This document shows positions 62,643 to 64,000 of a stretch of DNA of 64,000 nucleotides, piece after piece. The stretch lies in assembly GCA_002723275.1 (NCBI GenBank), contig PBNZ01000021.1:111931-175930 (forward strand). The letters are read 5' to 3'. The position numbers and the translations under genes are program-made. Origin of the DNA: Planctomycetaceae bacterium (GTDB lineage: Bacteria; Planctomycetota; Planctomycetia; Pirellulales; Pirellulaceae). Each line of letters starts with the position of its first letter. Within the stretch, counting starts at the first letter, position 1. The notes under the pieces were generated by a model. The model worked only from the letters and a program-made list of their open reading frames with translations. It was not told where the DNA came from and ran no database searches.

Positions 62643-63716
62643 TCACCGAGCAAGATTTTGCTCGGCAATACTTGTCAAAAGACTGTACCAGGGTCCCATC
62701 ACCGCCATCGCGTAAAGGAGCGTCGCACCGCCCCCCACTCCGATCGTCAATATAACGGGCAACTGCTGAGCCAACAAATCAGCCAATTGATTGGCTCGTC
62801 GCTGCTGCGAATACGATGTTGTGCGGAGAGACTTGACGAGTTGGGGGGTTGGCTTCTGCGCCATGAGTTGCCAACGCAACAGCGTCGGTATCACCGCCTG
62901 TGACTCGTCAATCGAGTTACCTTCCTCACCTCTTTCGAGTGATTCCGCGATGAGAACTGCTTCGCGATGTAGCGGCTCGTCACCACTCGCCTCCCCGGCG
63001 AGCCGCAGAGATTCAGGAAGTGGTATCTCCTGCTCCAGGAGCAACGACAACACATCGGTGAAGATGGCCAACCGCCCCAAACGCAACAACTTGTGAGTCC
63101 AAGGCAAACGCAGCATGCAGCTAGCAAATCCCTGTGACTGCAGGAAACTGGCCCGTGCAGAGACCGTGAACCAAACAAAAAACAAAAGTAAAGCAGCCAG
63201 AGTCACGAGCCACGACCAGTTTCCCCAAATCGACAGCAAGCCAATCCCCACGGGCATCGAATCGACGTTCTGAGCCACGCTGGCATCGACATACGCCTCA
63301 CTGAGTCGGGAGAGCACTAATAGGCACAAGCCGCTGATCACAACCAGGACGATCAGGGGATAGATTGAGGCTTGAACGATCGACCGACGCAATTCAGCCA
63401 TCCGCCGAGCGGTGGCCGCCATGCCTTCCAATGCGACACTCAGATGACCGGATCGAATACCGGCTGCGACGACGGCCTTGAAGACTGGCGGCAGCTGCAA
63501 GTGATCACTTTCAATGATCTGTTCCAGTGACTCTCCTGCGTCCCCGCGTTCGCCAATTTCAGCGGCGATACGACCAAGCTCCGATGGCAACTCCGCCGCC
63601 ATTTGCAGCATATTCTTTTCCATCGGAACGCCGGTGCGCGCAAGAGCACGCATTTCGTCACACAACGCAATCAGTTGGTCAAGGGTGATCGGTTTTTGAG
63701 AGTCAGATCGATTCAT
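62643..63716 (-). CDS. GspF-type inner-membrane platform protein, first copy
   Basis: 357 residues with two GspF domains: LIALCDEMRALARTGVPMEK with AVVAAGIRSGHLSVALEGMA, and FTDVLSLLLEQEIPLPESLR, and helices YPLIVLVVISGLCLLVL and LPVILTIGVGGGATLLYAM. It begins 8 bases after the GspE stop, so ATPase and platform are adjacent as expected. Confidence 0.9.
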   Translation of the reverse strand: MNRSDSQKPITLDQLIALCDEMRALARTGVPMEKNMLQMAAELPSELGRIAAEIGERGDAGESLEQIIESDHLQLPPVFKAVVAAGIRSGHLSVALEGMAATARRMAELRRSIVQASIYPLIVLVVISGLCLLVLSRLSEAYVDASVAQNVDSMPVGIGLLSIWGNWSWLVTLAALLLFFVWFTVSARASFLQSQGFASCMLRLPWTHKLLRLGRLAIFTDVLSLLLEQEIPLPESLRLAGEASGDEPLHREAVLIAESLERGEEGNSIDESQAVIPTLLRWQLMAQKPTPQLVKSLRTTSYSQQRRANQLADLLAQQLPVILTIGVGGGATLLYAMAVMGPWYSLLTSIAEQNLAR

Positions 63717-63724
63717 TTCGGCGA

Positions 63725-64000
63725 TTATCTCGGTTCCTCACCAGATTCAAATCGGAAGCCCAAAACTCGACGTACTTCAGCAGGACTCGTCCAGCCCTCG
63801 TTGATCGCATTGAGAGCTCGGTCATGCAAAGAGATCATACCGGCACTTTGCGATAACATCTGTATTTGTTGAACTTCATGTCGTTGCAGAATTGCCTGCC
63901 CGATCTCTACCGTTGACATCTTCATAAGTTCTGCGAGCACGCGCCGACCCCGATAGCCGGTATGCTGACATTCTTCACAACCTACCGGGCGAAGTGCACG
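63725..64000 (-). CDS. GspE/PilB-type secretion ATPase, C-terminal end (5' part outside window)
   Basis: The minus-strand frame is open from the right edge to a stop at 63725, 91 codons. It contains the zinc-finger-type motif C-x2-C-x2-TGYRGR of GspE/PilB, then ELMKMSTVEIGQAI and the final helices (GMISLHDRALNAINEGWTS). Only the C-terminal part is visible; the Walker A/B region lies beyond the window. It would power the secretion machine encoded downstream. Confidence 0.88.
   Translation of the reverse strand, partial: RALRPVGCEECQHTGYRGRRVLAELMKMSTVEIGQAILQRHEVQQIQMLSQSAGMISLHDRALNAINEGWTSPAEVRRVLGFRFESGEEPR

Overview
The window looks like the chromosome of a planctomycete, most likely of the Pirellula/Rhodopirellula side. 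The evidence is the set of lineage-typical protein types seen here: a prepilin-like DUF1559 protein with the H-x-GG-x-NF-x-F-x-DG ending, a PVC-type heme-binding dehydrogenase with HEAT repeats, surface proteins with an N-terminal LE-x-R motif or a C-terminal PEP-CTERM, dockerin-like and GEVED modules, and PQQ-propeller proteins. All functional calls come from reading the translated sequence; no database search was run.

Layout. 1-1784 (minus) is the start of a secreted GEVED-repeat protein that runs off the left edge. 2213-18891 (minus) is a long, tightly spaced catabolic block. In transcription order it holds two secreted beta-propeller (glycosidase-like) proteins, an amidohydrolase fused to a class III aminotransferase, a HpaI-type aldolase, a PhyH-type oxygenase, a HEAT-domain/sodium-solute-symporter fusion, a D-threonine-aldolase-like PLP enzyme, an aldo/keto reductase, two short-chain dehydrogenases and, after a gap, a penicillin-acylase-family hydrolase. 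It looks like a secrete/import/degrade pathway for an unknown amino- or amide-bearing carbohydrate-like substrate. 19503-25489 (plus) encodes two overlapping surface proteins (LamG + PEP-CTERM; lamin-tail + LamG + CotH + dockerin).

25756-34963 is mostly housekeeping and small genes: tRNA-Ala(GGC) with a terminator, a flippase-like membrane protein, a beta-helix protein, a macro-domain protein, a decayed SBF-type transporter, chorismate synthase, an AsmA-like protein, an esterase, hypoxanthine phosphoribosyltransferase and a glycosyltransferase. 35582-43428 carries glgC, ispD and a fatty acid beta-oxidation set (fadB-like, fadA-like, acyl-CoA dehydrogenase).

43784-57118 has a DUF4430/small-membrane-protein pair, HEAT-like and uncharacterised proteins, a PQQ-propeller protein, a five-heme lipoprotein cytochrome next to a membrane/LRR protein, an EVE-domain protein and a 1303-residue PVC-type dehydrogenase. 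57433-64000 (minus) is a type II secretion/type IV pilus-like operon: the end of the GspE ATPase, three consecutive GspF-type platform proteins, three minor pseudopilin-like proteins, a DUF1559 pseudopilin with a very acidic insert, and a small membrane protein. Most neighbours overlap by 4 bases.

The strongest candidates for something undescribed are the catabolic block with its two unusual fusions, the triple-GspF secretion operon with an acidic DUF1559 protein, and the LamG module inserted inside another domain of the CotH protein.
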